A DNA stretch of 21,821 nucleotides from a virus. Shown here one piece after another: positions 13,094-20,184 of this stretch. The stretch's first letter is position 1. Each line of letters opens with the position of its first letter. A model generated the notes under the pieces. The model was not told the DNA's origin and searched no databases. It worked only from the letters and a program-made list of their open reading frames with translations. The DNA lies in IMG/VR virus record IMGVR_UViG_3300031715_000027, positions 1 through 21,821 of that record, one strand, 5' to 3'. Made by a program: the position numbers and the translations under genes.

Positions 13094-15295
13094 TCAGATC
13101 CTCATCGCCCAACCGACCTCGCTCGCGATCTCGCTCGGGTTGGCGTTGGTCTGCACGTGGACATTGATCTCTTGCTTCAGGGCCTGGGTGGCCTTCTGCT
13201 CCTCAGCCGTGAATTGCTTCGTCGCCGCAGCCATCTCGGAGACGGTCTGCCTCAGGAGGCTGAGCGATACGGCTGTGTCCTTCACGCTGACGACGAGCAG
13301 CGCCTGGGCCCGCTGGTCCGCGAGGTTCGAGGACGTCGCAGAGGAACCCGAGCTCGCGCTATTGGGTGACGTCGCCGTTGCCTGGGAGACCCGCTTAACC
13401 GCGCTCTGCATGGCACTGTGGGCTTTGTCTGAGCGGTCCGAGATCCCCTTGGCGAGGCCGTCCATGAGATTGCCGCCGACGTCGGCCATCACGCGGCTCG
13501 GGGAGAAAATGCCGAAGAAGCTCGTGATCCCGTGCAGGATCGACTTGCCGATGCTCTTCATGATCGAGCCGATCTTGCCGATGCCCTTCTCCATCCCGTG
13601 GAGGAGCCCCTCGAGGATCTTCTCGCCGGCGTCGACGAGCATTTGGGCGACGTCGCCCAGGGCGTGCAGGATCCTGCCCGGGATGGAGGTGAAGAAGGAC
13701 TCGATCGTGTGCCAGTGCTTGATCACCTGCGGGAGGATGAGCGACATCCCGAGAGTGAATGGGGCGAGCACGACCTCCAGGACCAGGGGCCCCCACTTCT
13801 TCACGAAGCCCCAGAAGTCATCGAAGACACGCTGTACCTTGTGCCATACGGTCTTCGCGACCGACTCGACCTGCTTCCAGTGGGTGACGAGGAGCAGCCC
13901 GATGGCGACGATGGCCATGATCGCAATGCCGATCGGCCCGAAGGCCATCGACGAGGCGGCCCCGGTCGCCTCCGAGCTCGCAGCGAACTCTGCCTCTGCT
14001 GCCTCGACCTCGCCGAAGCTGAGCTGTATCGCGTCGCCGGCCTCGGTCTGGGCGGCTGCCGCCGCTGACGCGGCCTCGCTCGAGGCTGCGAAATTGGGGA
14101 TCGTGTCGAGGAGCTTCGAGCCCAGTTTGCCGACAGCCCCCACGGCCTTCGAGATCGAGCCGACGAACTTGACCGTCATATTCACGGCGAATGCGGCGAC
14201 CGCGATGGCGAGCACGCCGCCGATCACGCCGGCGAGGACCTTGGCGACGTCCTTGTGCTTCTCGAGCCAGCCGATGGACTTGGAGACCGTCGAGATGGCC
14301 ATCTGGATCTTCGGCGTGAGGAACTCGCCGAACTGCGTGCCGAGGTTGTGGACCTCGGCCCGGGCGGTCTGCATCTCGCCTGGGAGGGTCTTGCCGTAGG
14401 CGACAGCCGCCCCTTCGGTCTTCTTCTTGAGCTCCGCGAGGATGTCCCCGCTCGCCTGCTGGTCTCGCCTCAGGTGGTCGCTCGCGACCGACACCGAGTT
14501 CTGGGCGGTGGCGAGCGCCTGTTGGGCCGCGACGCCTTTCAGGGACCCGTCGGCGATCTTCTGCTGGGTTTGTTCGAGGTGGAGCTGGGCCGTCGCGAGC
14601 GCCTGGCTCGCGGTGTGCATCGAGGACAACTTGGCGGAGCCGATGTCGAGGTTCAGGCCGAGGCTCGTGAGGGCCCGGGTGCTGCCGGCAAAGGTCTTCG
14701 CGAGGATCCCCGAGGCTTCCGCCAGCGAGATGTGCTTCATGCGCGCCAGGTCGGCCGCGAGCCCGAGATCGGCGATCGCCTTCTTCGGCGACCCCGTCGC
14801 CGTCGTGAGCGTGGTTAGCGCTGTGGCCGTGTCGGTCGAGTTGAACCCGAGCTTCGCCATCGAAGCGAAGCTGGCGTCGATCTGGGGCTTCAGTGACCGC
14901 AGGTTCCCGCCGTTGTTCTTGATGGCGGTGTCCATCGAGGCGGCCGCCGTGTCGTAGGCGTCGGCCATCTTGAGGGCCTCTGAGCCCACCGCGACCGTCC
15001 CCGCAGCGAGGCCGAGGAGCGCGGTGCCGCCGAAGCTCGAGAGCCGCTGGAAGGCGCTCCGTCCCTTGCCCTCGGTCTCATCGAACTTGGAGCCGACAGA
15101 GGTGAGGGCCCCGGCGAAGGGGATGCCGAGGTTCGAGGCGGTGTTGCCGAGGTTCGTGAAGAGGCCGCCGAGGCGGGAGGTGTTCTTCTCGATCTTGCCG
15201 GTCGCGTCTTCGGAGACGAGGGCCGAGTCGTTGAAGGACTTTACGAGGCTCTGGTTGTCACCGAGGAGGATGGCACGAAGGGTGCGCGATGCCAC
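13094..15295 (-). CDS. Tape measure protein
   Basis: Determines tail length and helps genome delivery. The product is 733 aa from GTG at 15295, which has GGAGG at 8-nt spacing. It is largely helical: N-terminal region (1-120), coiled coils (about 225-295), a hydrophobic segment near 353-377, and a second near 451-471 (GIAIMAIVAIGLLLV). Further C-terminal helices rich in Gly/Ile carry ITSFFGIFSPSRVMADVGGN, a motif seen in many tape measure proteins. Its length and its position between chaperone and distal tail genes agree. The protein spans 733 residues, so by the usual rule of about 1.5 Å per residue the tail would be near 110 nm (rough inference). Confidence 0.95.
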   Translation of the reverse strand: MASRTLRAILLGDNQSLVKSFNDSALVSEDATGKIEKNTSRLGGLFTNLGNTASNLGIPFAGALTSVGSKFDETEGKGRSAFQRLSSFGGTALLGLAAGTVAVGSEALKMADAYDTAAASMDTAIKNNGGNLRSLKPQIDASFASMAKLGFNSTDTATALTTLTTATGSPKKAIADLGLAADLARMKHISLAEASGILAKTFAGSTRALTSLGLNLDIGSAKLSSMHTASQALATAQLHLEQTQQKIADGSLKGVAAQQALATAQNSVSVASDHLRRDQQASGDILAELKKKTEGAAVAYGKTLPGEMQTARAEVHNLGTQFGEFLTPKIQMAISTVSKSIGWLEKHKDVAKVLAGVIGGVLAIAVAAFAVNMTVKFVGSISKAVGAVGKLGSKLLDTIPNFAASSEAASAAAAAQTEAGDAIQLSFGEVEAAEAEFAASSEATGAASSMAFGPIGIAIMAIVAIGLLLVTHWKQVESVAKTVWHKVQRVFDDFWGFVKKWGPLVLEVVLAPFTLGMSLILPQVIKHWHTIESFFTSIPGRILHALGDVAQMLVDAGEKILEGLLHGMEKGIGKIGSIMKSIGKSILHGITSFFGIFSPSRVMADVGGNLMDGLAKGISDRSDKAHSAMQSAVKRVSQATATSPNSASSGSSATSSNLADQRAQALLVVSVKDTAVSLSLLRQTVSEMAAATKQFTAEEQKATQALKQEINVHVQTNANPSEIASEVGWAMRI

Positions 15296-15308
15296 TGTCC
15301 AGTCCTCC

Positions 15309-15794
15309 TCACTCGCGGTAAGCAGTGACGGCAACCTCGATCGCGTCGTCGATGCTGCGAAGCGCCATCTCTGCGGCCACAGCGCCCTTCTTGTCCATCG
15401 CCGGGGCGAGGAACGGGTACATGCGCTGTGCCACCCAGGCCTCACGGTCGCCGAAGATCGGATGCCGAAAGGTCCTGCCGCCTCGCTGTCCCCTGTTGCC
15501 GGCCTCGAGTAGTCCTGCCTCCGGGGCCTGAGCGCCGCCGGCGATCACCACGACTGAGGCACCGCGCGTGCGAACCTTGATCGAGGAGGCGATGCGGTCG
15601 GTGCGGTTCTTGCCCGGGATGGCCGCGGCATTGCGGCGCGCCTCCGCGCCCATGAGCTCGCCGGCCGCCCTCAGGTTCCGGCGCAGTGATCTCGAGTTCT
15701 CGGCCGAGGCCTTGCGCAGAGCCTTGGCGAAGTCCCTGAACTCACGCGTGTCGACGGAGATACCGCCCGTCGAGAGGGTCGTGGGCTTCGCCAT
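15309..15794 (-). CDS. HK97 gp10-like tail-component protein
   Basis: A 161-residue protein (ATG 15794, GGGAG 4 nt upstream). Residues about 10-75 form the helical part typical of the HK97 gp10-like family (FRDFAKALRKASAENSRSLR, then GELMGAEARRNAAAIPG). A SSIKVRTRGASVVVIAGG strand and a short GRTFRHPIFG motif follow, and the C-terminal helix is APAMDKKGAVAAEMALRSI. Members usually act at the head-tail joint or in tail completion. Here the gene sits between the tail chaperone and the tape measure rather than upstream of the tail tube gene, which is an uncommon order. Confidence 0.8.
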   Translation of the reverse strand: MAKPTTLSTGGISVDTREFRDFAKALRKASAENSRSLRRNLRAAGELMGAEARRNAAAIPGKNRTDRIASSIKVRTRGASVVVIAGGAQAPEAGLLEAGNRGQRGGRTFRHPIFGDREAWVAQRMYPFLAPAMDKKGAVAAEMALRSIDDAIEVAVTAYRE

Positions 15795-15803
15795 CGCTCT
15801 CCC

Positions 15804-16330
15804 TCAGTCCGGTGCCGGTGCCTTCTGCGCCTTTAAGTACTCGTCCACCCCCGCGCAGTAGTGCAGGAAGTCGCGCCACGAGCAGGCATCGACCTCTGCA
15901 GCGCTCAGGTGGCAGATGTGGGCGAGGGCGAAGAGGTACTGGTCTCGGAGCTCGTCGACGTCGGTGTCGAGCCGGGGGAAGCGGCGCCGTTGCCGCTCGT
16001 AGGGTCCATCCCGTCCGAGCCCTCTTCGGACTTGGACTCTTCTTCCTCGAGGGCCGCGGTGACGCCGTCCATGTAGGCCAGGTAGAACTTGCCGGCTGCG
16101 AAGTTGGGCATGTTCTTCGGATCACCCGTCTTGCCATTCACGATCCGCATCACCCAGAGCAGCCCCACGAGGGCGTCAGCGTCGCCCTGCGCCCCGAGCT
16201 GCATGAGAGTGATGTACTTGCCGTAGTCGGGCCCGAAGGCCGCCTTCAGCACCCGCAGGCGCTGGACGGTTATGTCGGTGTCAGGGTCGAACGAGTAGGA
16301 CTCGTCCTCCCACTGGACGTTCATCTGCAT
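15804..16330 (-). CDS. Tail assembly chaperone, -1 frameshift fusion product
   Basis: Predicted long form of the tail assembly chaperone pair. It starts at ATG 16330 and moves to the -1 frame before or at about 15980. The -1 frame is open to TGA at 15806-15804 and encodes a good chaperone tail: RFPRLDTDVDELRDQYLFAL, then AHICHLSAAEVDACSWRDFL and HYCAGVDEYLKAQKAPAPD. It has no start codon or ribosome site of its own that fits. This matches the G/GT arrangement of siphovirus tail chaperones, which act on the tape measure. The frameshift itself is inferred, since only the open frame can be seen. Confidence 0.75.
15905..16330 (-). CDS. Tail assembly chaperone, short form
   Basis: A 141-residue product of the zero frame. 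The ATG overlaps the tail tube stop (TGATG at 16332-16328), and no Shine-Dalgarno sequence is evident. A second Met lies two codons later. Residues about 1-105 form the conserved part: VQWEDESYSFDPDTDITVQR, LLWVMRIVNG and GKFYLAYMDGVTAALEEEES. The last 35 or so residues (many Ser, Thr, Pro) look like a zero-frame run over DNA that codes for the -1 frame. It would associate with the tape measure during tail assembly. Confidence 0.85.
   Translation of the reverse strand: MQMNVQWEDESYSFDPDTDITVQRLRVLKAAFGPDYGKYITLMQLGAQGDADALVGLLWVMRIVNGKTGDPKNMPNFAAGKFYLAYMDGVTAALEEEESKSEEGSDGMDPTSGNGAASPGSTPTSTSSETSTSSPSPTSAT
15974..15980 (-). promoter_or_regulatory. Candidate -1 slippery site TTCCCCC
   Basis: On the minus strand the zero frame reads TCC CCC and the -1 frame reads TTC CCC, with a GC-rich stretch downstream. 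The A-site codon re-pairs perfectly, the P-site less well. Both frames are open for more than 60 nt upstream, so another site, such as around GGACCCT (16009-16015), cannot be excluded. Confidence 0.4.
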
Positions 16331-17337
16331 CAGAGGGCGGTGTCGCCGGAGATCCAGGTGCCCGTGAGCGGGTTGTCGCCGGCGACGTCGAGGTCGACCT
16401 TGAACGGGAAGGTGCCGGTTACGACCTGGGGGCCGCTCAGATCCGGCGTCTCGCCGGTGAGCAGGATCGAGGGCGTGGCGAACTTGATCTCGTTTGCGTG
16501 GCCCGAGGCGCCGATCTGGGGGCCCACGAAGTCCATGATGGCGCTGAACCACGTGCCGGCGTTGAAGACGTCGGCGAAGGCCGCCTTCACCGTCGGATTC
16601 ACGAGGTCCACGTCGAACGAGCCCGTGATCTCGACCACGCCGTCGGTGATCGGCTCGTCCTTCACCGTGTCGCCCAGGTAGATCCGCGACGTCGCGAGCT
16701 TGCGACTGATCTTGAGCTTCCACTTCTTCACCCCGTCGACGGCCACCTCCCCGCCGATCGCGCCCACTTTGAGGGTCGCCTCGCCTCCGTGGAAGGAGTA
16801 CTGCCCGGGCGAGCCAGTGAAGACGTCGACGGCCTCGGTCTCGACCACGTCCTGGGCGTCGACGGTGAGGGTCACCATGAGGATCCCGTTGCGCTCGGCG
16901 GTGAACTCGACGTCCACGAACTTGCAGCCGAGCGCGGTGTAGGGATGGAGGTTGCCCGCGGTGTCTGGGACGACTTCCTGGATCGAGAGACTCAGGCCGT
17001 CTGTGGACCCGAAGGGACAGGTGAGGGTGTACGCGGCCGTCGCGCCGATCTGGACCGGCACTGCCGTCGCGCCGAAGATGCTGTTGAGAAGCAGTCCCAT
17101 GTTCGTCGTGAGGAACTCCATCTCGATCGGCCCCTGGCCGTCGAAATAGGTGTTCACGTGGCGGGCAACGGGGTCGACGAAACGACCCGCCGCTAGACCG
17201 GTCCCCTGGATGTAGTGGGGCTTGCGCGCGATCTTGGCGCTGTGCACCTCGGGATAGCGCGTGGCCGCCCCGTAGGTGCCGTAACTGCCCTCGGCGCCGA
17301 CGCCGATGAAGCCCGCAAGACCTGAGCCGATAGGCAT
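16330..17337 (-). CDS. Major tail tube protein
   Basis: A 335-residue protein (ATG 17337, AGGAG 9 nt upstream). It has an N-terminal segment rich in Gly (IGSGLAGFIGVGAEGSYGTY), a first beta-rich region (about 60-180), and a second with KKWKLKISRKLATSRIYLG and GVVEITGSFDVDL (about 205-260). The DFVGPQIGASGHANEIKFATP segment towards the end resembles the phage tail tube family. It lies between the small TTG-start gene and the tail chaperone, which is the standard place. The protein polymerises into the tail tube. Confidence 0.9.
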   Translation of the reverse strand: MPIGSGLAGFIGVGAEGSYGTYGAATRYPEVHSAKIARKPHYIQGTGLAAGRFVDPVARHVNTYFDGQGPIEMEFLTTNMGLLLNSIFGATAVPVQIGATAAYTLTCPFGSTDGLSLSIQEVVPDTAGNLHPYTALGCKFVDVEFTAERNGILMVTLTVDAQDVVETEAVDVFTGSPGQYSFHGGEATLKVGAIGGEVAVDGVKKWKLKISRKLATSRIYLGDTVKDEPITDGVVEITGSFDVDLVNPTVKAAFADVFNAGTWFSAIMDFVGPQIGASGHANEIKFATPSILLTGETPDLSGPQVVTGTFPFKVDLDVAGDNPLTGTWISGDTAL

Positions 17338-17343
17338 TTGCCG

Positions 17344-17664
17344 CTACTCCTTCTCGGCCGGCTGAGCCGGGCCGGTTTGTGGAGATCCGGAGGACTGCTC
17401 CCCGGAGGCCCCCACTGCAGCGAGATCCGCTTCGGCCTTGCGAGCCTCTTCCTCGGCCTGAGCGGCCTTGGCGGCTGCAGCGGCGACGGATCCCTCTGCT
17501 GGCGGGGTCGCGGACCACAGTGGGGACTTGCCCGCGGCGGTGTAGGCCTCGACCTTGTCGTCCGCCACCTCTTGCGAGGCCCCGGGCTGCACGACAACGG
17601 CACCGGCGTCAGGATCGGGGTTCAGGCTCAGGGGTTGCCCCGAGATGTTGTGGATCGTTCCCAA
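17344..17664 (-). CDS. Small structural-module protein with TTG start
   Basis: A 106-residue protein. TTG at 17664 is chosen because AGGAGG lies 8 nt upstream and directly follows the preceding stop. No ATG or GTG alternative fits. The N-terminal half (GTIHNISGQPLSLNPDP, then VVVQPGASQEVADDKVEAYTAA) resembles small proteins often encoded just before the tail tube gene in actinophages. The C-terminal half is a low-complexity, Ala/Glu-rich helix and linker. The function is unknown. It may be a tail-tube or head-tail joint accessory. Confidence 0.75.
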   Translation of the reverse strand: MGTIHNISGQPLSLNPDPDAGAVVVQPGASQEVADDKVEAYTAAGKSPLWSATPPAEGSVAAAAAKAAQAEEEARKAEADLAAVGASGEQSSGSPQTGPAQPAEKE

Positions 17665-17678
17665 GATGGCGCCTCCTG

Positions 17679-18161
17679 TTAGATGCGCGCGGTGACTTCG
17701 ATCACGAAGTCGATCTGGTAGTCGGTGCCGTCGGGCGATGGAAAGCCCTTGCCCCGCTTCGGCCTGAACCCGATGTCCGAGATCTGTGCCGTCTGCCCGG
17801 GGAAGGCGGCAGCGACGGCCTCCGAGAGCGTCGGATAGGTCCCGTCGTTCGGGCCCACAAGCCCACGGAGCGTGGTCTCGACAGCCGCCATCACGTCCCA
17901 GGCAGTCTCGAGGGACTCCTGTGCGCTCATAGCCGGAGAACGGGCCTGCACGAACCCGTCGAGCTCGTAGGTCTCCTCGCGGCGCTGGCCGCCGATGCCG
18001 ATCCACTCCTCGTTCGTGTATTCGACGTCGCCGGTGAGGACGAGGTTCGAACGCTCGGCATCGCGTCCGTTGTCCCCGTAGAGGACCTGGACGTCGCCCA
18101 GGGCCTCGGTGAACATCTCGAAGAGGGTGGAGAGCACGATAGGGACGGTGGAGGTGGCCAT
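17679..18161 (-). CDS. Tail terminator-like / neck protein
   Basis: A 160-residue protein whose ATG shares one base with the connector stop (TGATG at 18163-18159). It is mixed alpha/beta: a first helix STVPIVLSTLFEMFTEALG, a beta part with YELDGFVQARSPAM, a central helix ESLETAWDVMAAVETTLRGL and a final DYQIDFVIEVTARI strand. This pattern and place, between the connector and the tail tube, match siphovirus tail terminator or tail-completion proteins. These cap the finished tail and join it to the head. Confidence 0.75.
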   Translation of the reverse strand: MATSTVPIVLSTLFEMFTEALGDVQVLYGDNGRDAERSNLVLTGDVEYTNEEWIGIGGQRREETYELDGFVQARSPAMSAQESLETAWDVMAAVETTLRGLVGPNDGTYPTLSEAVAAAFPGQTAQISDIGFRPKRGKGFPSPDGTDYQIDFVIEVTARI

Positions 18162-19375
18162 CAGCGCCTACCGCCGTGCCAGACGCTGAACCAGCTGGGA
18201 TCGGTGTCGTACAGGCGCGAGGCCGGGATCGGATCCTGGTCGTCGTACTCGCGAGTGGAGTAGCGGTCGTAGGCCGCGTCCACCTCGGGGATCCCGGTCT
18301 TGAACGCCGCCGGCATGTCGAGGCGATAGGTCTGCCCGCCCTCCGTCGTGAAGGACGTGGCCCGGTCGAAGACGACGCCGCGCGGACGCTGCAGGACGGT
18401 GCGCAGCCGGATGAGCGCTGCGTCGGCGAGCTCGGCCGGCGGCATGTCCCAGCCGCACTCGTACTCGATGGCGACGTTGCGGCGTCCTTCGTCCCAGACA
18501 CCACCGTCGTTGCGCTGGATCTGGAAGTCGTCGTCGATGACGATCGCCGAGATCTGGCCGGCGGTGAAAACGAGAACCGAGCCCGTCGAGCCCACGGCCG
18601 ACCCGATGGTCCCAGCTGGCCCGGGGTTGTCATTTGTGGACACCACGACCTGGTTGCCGGCCGGGACCGAGGCGACCACCCAGGAGCCGTTGTAGGCGTA
18701 GGGGTTGAACCCCGACAGGATGATGTTGCCACCTGGGGCCAGCGAGTGGTTCGAGGCGAACGTGACCGTGAAGGCGAGCGCTGTCGAGGTGATCGAGGTG
18801 ACAGGGGGCAGGTAGACGAATGCGCCCCCGGTCGTGTCAGCGGTGATGATGATGGCCGAGCGGATGTCGCGGATCTTCGAGTCCGGGAGGAAGATCTCAG
18901 GCTCGGCGGTCCCGTCCAGGAGCACGCGCCGGTAGCGCGGCACGAAGGCAACGTCGCAGATGAACTCGCACTCGTCCTCGACGGCGTAGCGCGCGGCGAG
19001 GACGGCGGAGTCGGGGAACTTGCCCGTGTCCGCCAGCACAGCGTCCGAGGCACGGGCATCGGCAACGGAGAAGAAGAACCCCCCGCAGACTTCGTGGTCC
19101 GAGCTCTGCACCGAGCCGTTGCCGGCGTCGGTCCATGTCGCCGTCCACAGGTCGAGCTTGGACGCCTGGGCGGCGGTGACGGCTACGGTCACGACACCGA
19201 TTCCGGAGCCTGCCACGGTCGCTGTCCCGGGAGGCAGGATCACCTGGCCCGACGCGGACTGCACCCCGACCATGACGGCCCCCGAAGGTGCTACCGGGTT
19301 CCCGTTCGTGTCGAGGAGAGTGGCCGTGAGGACCCCGGGCTTGCCGACGAGGAGGCGCTGGACGGTCGAGGCCAT
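18161..19375 (-). CDS. Head-tail connector with N-terminal Ig-like and inserted beta domain
   Basis: A 404-residue protein. Residues about 1-100 form a beta-sandwich that looks Ig-like (LLVGKPGVLTATLLDTNGNP). A connector-type helical core follows (FPDSAVLAARYAVEDECEFI, about 120-180) and resumes near 280-404 with NVAIEYECGWDMPPAELADA, ALIRLRTVLQRPRG and a YRLDMPAAFKTGIPEVDAAY end. Between them (about 190-262) lies a separate small beta domain of the type seen in fibre proteins (SLAPGGNIILSGFNPYAYNG). The family binds the portal and accepts the tail. At 404 aa it is far longer than usual connectors (roughly 100-200 aa), because of the extra domains. Confidence 0.8.
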   Translation of the reverse strand: MASTVQRLLVGKPGVLTATLLDTNGNPVAPSGAVMVGVQSASGQVILPPGTATVAGSGIGVVTVAVTAAQASKLDLWTATWTDAGNGSVQSSDHEVCGGFFFSVADARASDAVLADTGKFPDSAVLAARYAVEDECEFICDVAFVPRYRRVLLDGTAEPEIFLPDSKIRDIRSAIIITADTTGGAFVYLPPVTSITSTALAFTVTFASNHSLAPGGNIILSGFNPYAYNGSWVVASVPAGNQVVVSTNDNPGPAGTIGSAVGSTGSVLVFTAGQISAIVIDDDFQIQRNDGGVWDEGRRNVAIEYECGWDMPPAELADAALIRLRTVLQRPRGVVFDRATSFTTEGGQTYRLDMPAAFKTGIPEVDAAYDRYSTREYDDQDPIPASRLYDTDPSWFSVWHGGRR

Positions 19376-19378
19376 GGC

Positions 19379-19678
19379 TCAGCCGACGTAGGCCGAGCCC
19401 TCGACCACCCCGGAGACGTACTCCACCCACAGACCGTCGAAGACCATGAGGTCCAGGCCGATCTTGTTCTCGAAGCACCCCACGGTCCCGGGCGCGGTCA
19501 GGTCGGCAACCGCCAGGATCGTCCCCGATGCGCTGTCGTCGTTGTCCCAGAACCGCACCACCGCGGCGCCCCCGACCGAGTGAACGGTGAAGCCGTGGAA
19601 CACGGCGCCGGGGACGGTGACGTTGACGAGGAGCCCAGAGGCCGCCGGCAGCTTGACCGCGGTGTGGGCAGCCTTCAT
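19379..19678 (-). CDS. Small head-region protein, unknown function
   Basis: A 99-residue beta-rich protein: KAAHTAVKLPAASGLLVNVT, HGFTVHSVGGAAVVRFWDND and LDLMVFDGLWVEYVSGVVEG. The ATG at 19678 shares one base with the stop of the preceding gene, so translation is coupled. No known motif is recognised. In this position, between capsid and connector, it may be a head decoration or neck accessory protein. A small trimeric-like fold is possible but not shown. Confidence 0.65.
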   Translation of the reverse strand: MKAAHTAVKLPAASGLLVNVTVPGAVFHGFTVHSVGGAAVVRFWDNDDSASGTILAVADLTAPGTVGCFENKIGLDLMVFDGLWVEYVSGVVEGSAYVG

Positions 19679-20103
19679 CAGCTGAACTGGTAGGTGACTT
19701 CGACGATGCCGGCCGGCAGCACGAGGCCTGCGCCGGTGTGCACACGCTGGACCGTGATGACGTGGCCACCGGCGATCACGAGGTTCGCCGGCGTCGGGTC
19801 GAGCGTCATGACCTCGGCCACGAAGGCGACGGAGTCACCCGCCGCGTAGGAGCGCGTGGCGAGGAGCTCGGCACCCGAGGCGTCGGCCTTGCGGTCACGC
19901 ACGGCGAGGGTCGTGTAGGCCGCAGCGTTGTGCGCCACCGCGGCCGACGGGATCCAGGTCGCCTTCGTGATCGTCACGAGCGCCTCGGTGTCGGACGGCG
20001 TGACGAAACCCGACCATTCGTCGTCGGCCGCCGCGCCGGTCATGGCCGACGGGATGCAGATCCGGACCGTGTGACCGCCGGGTACGTCGATGTCTCCGGG
20101 CAT
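19678..20103 (-). CDS. Probable capsid decoration-type protein
   Basis: A 141-residue protein after an AGGAGG site 5 nt before ATG 20103. It is beta-rich with a DIDVPGGHTVRICIPSAMTG start and a VITKATWIPSAAVAHN-like middle (TITKATWIPSAAVAHNAA), followed by AGDSVAFVAEVMTLDPTPAN and a C-terminal GIVEVTYQFS strand. Proteins of this size and style directly after the capsid gene are often decoration or head-stabilising proteins. No sequence motif proves it. Confidence 0.65.
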   Translation of the reverse strand: MPGDIDVPGGHTVRICIPSAMTGAAADDEWSGFVTPSDTEALVTITKATWIPSAAVAHNAAAYTTLAVRDRKADASGAELLATRSYAAGDSVAFVAEVMTLDPTPANLVIAGGHVITVQRVHTGAGLVLPAGIVEVTYQFS

Positions 20104-20146
20104 TGAGCCCTCCTTCTTGGGGTTTGGGTGAAGCGGGGAACGGACA

Positions 20147-20172
20147 GGCCCCCAGGCGTGAACCCGGGGGCC
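20147..20172 (-). promoter_or_regulatory. Stable hairpin after the capsid gene
   Basis: GGCCCCC and GGGGGCC can pair over 7 bp, and over 10 positions with a single A-C mismatch if the inner bases are counted. It lies 12 nt downstream of the capsid stop and has no T-run, so it is probably an mRNA-stabilising or attenuating structure rather than a full terminator. This would fit high capsid expression against lower downstream expression. Confidence 0.5.
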
Positions 20173-20184
20173 GAGGACGAAGGA

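Noticed and set aside
13140-14399. Plus-strand open frame (419 codons) within the tape measure gene
   Set aside because: Antisense of a helical Ala/Lys-rich coding region; the Ser/Arg/Ala-rich product lacks domain features.
15296-15445. Upstream extension of the tape measure protein to ATG 15445
   Set aside because: The extension lies inside the gp10-like gene in another frame and is Arg/Trp-rich noise. GTG 15295 has GGAGG at good spacing.
15742-16137. Third-frame open reading frame over the tail chaperone region
   Set aside because: It is Arg/Pro-rich and contains no chaperone features; the zero and -1 frames carry the recognisable sequence.
18176-19693. Long plus-strand open frame (505 codons) opposite the connector gene
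   Set aside because: Same mirror effect; the minus-strand gene has recognisable connector sequence, overlapping starts and stops, and coupled neighbours.
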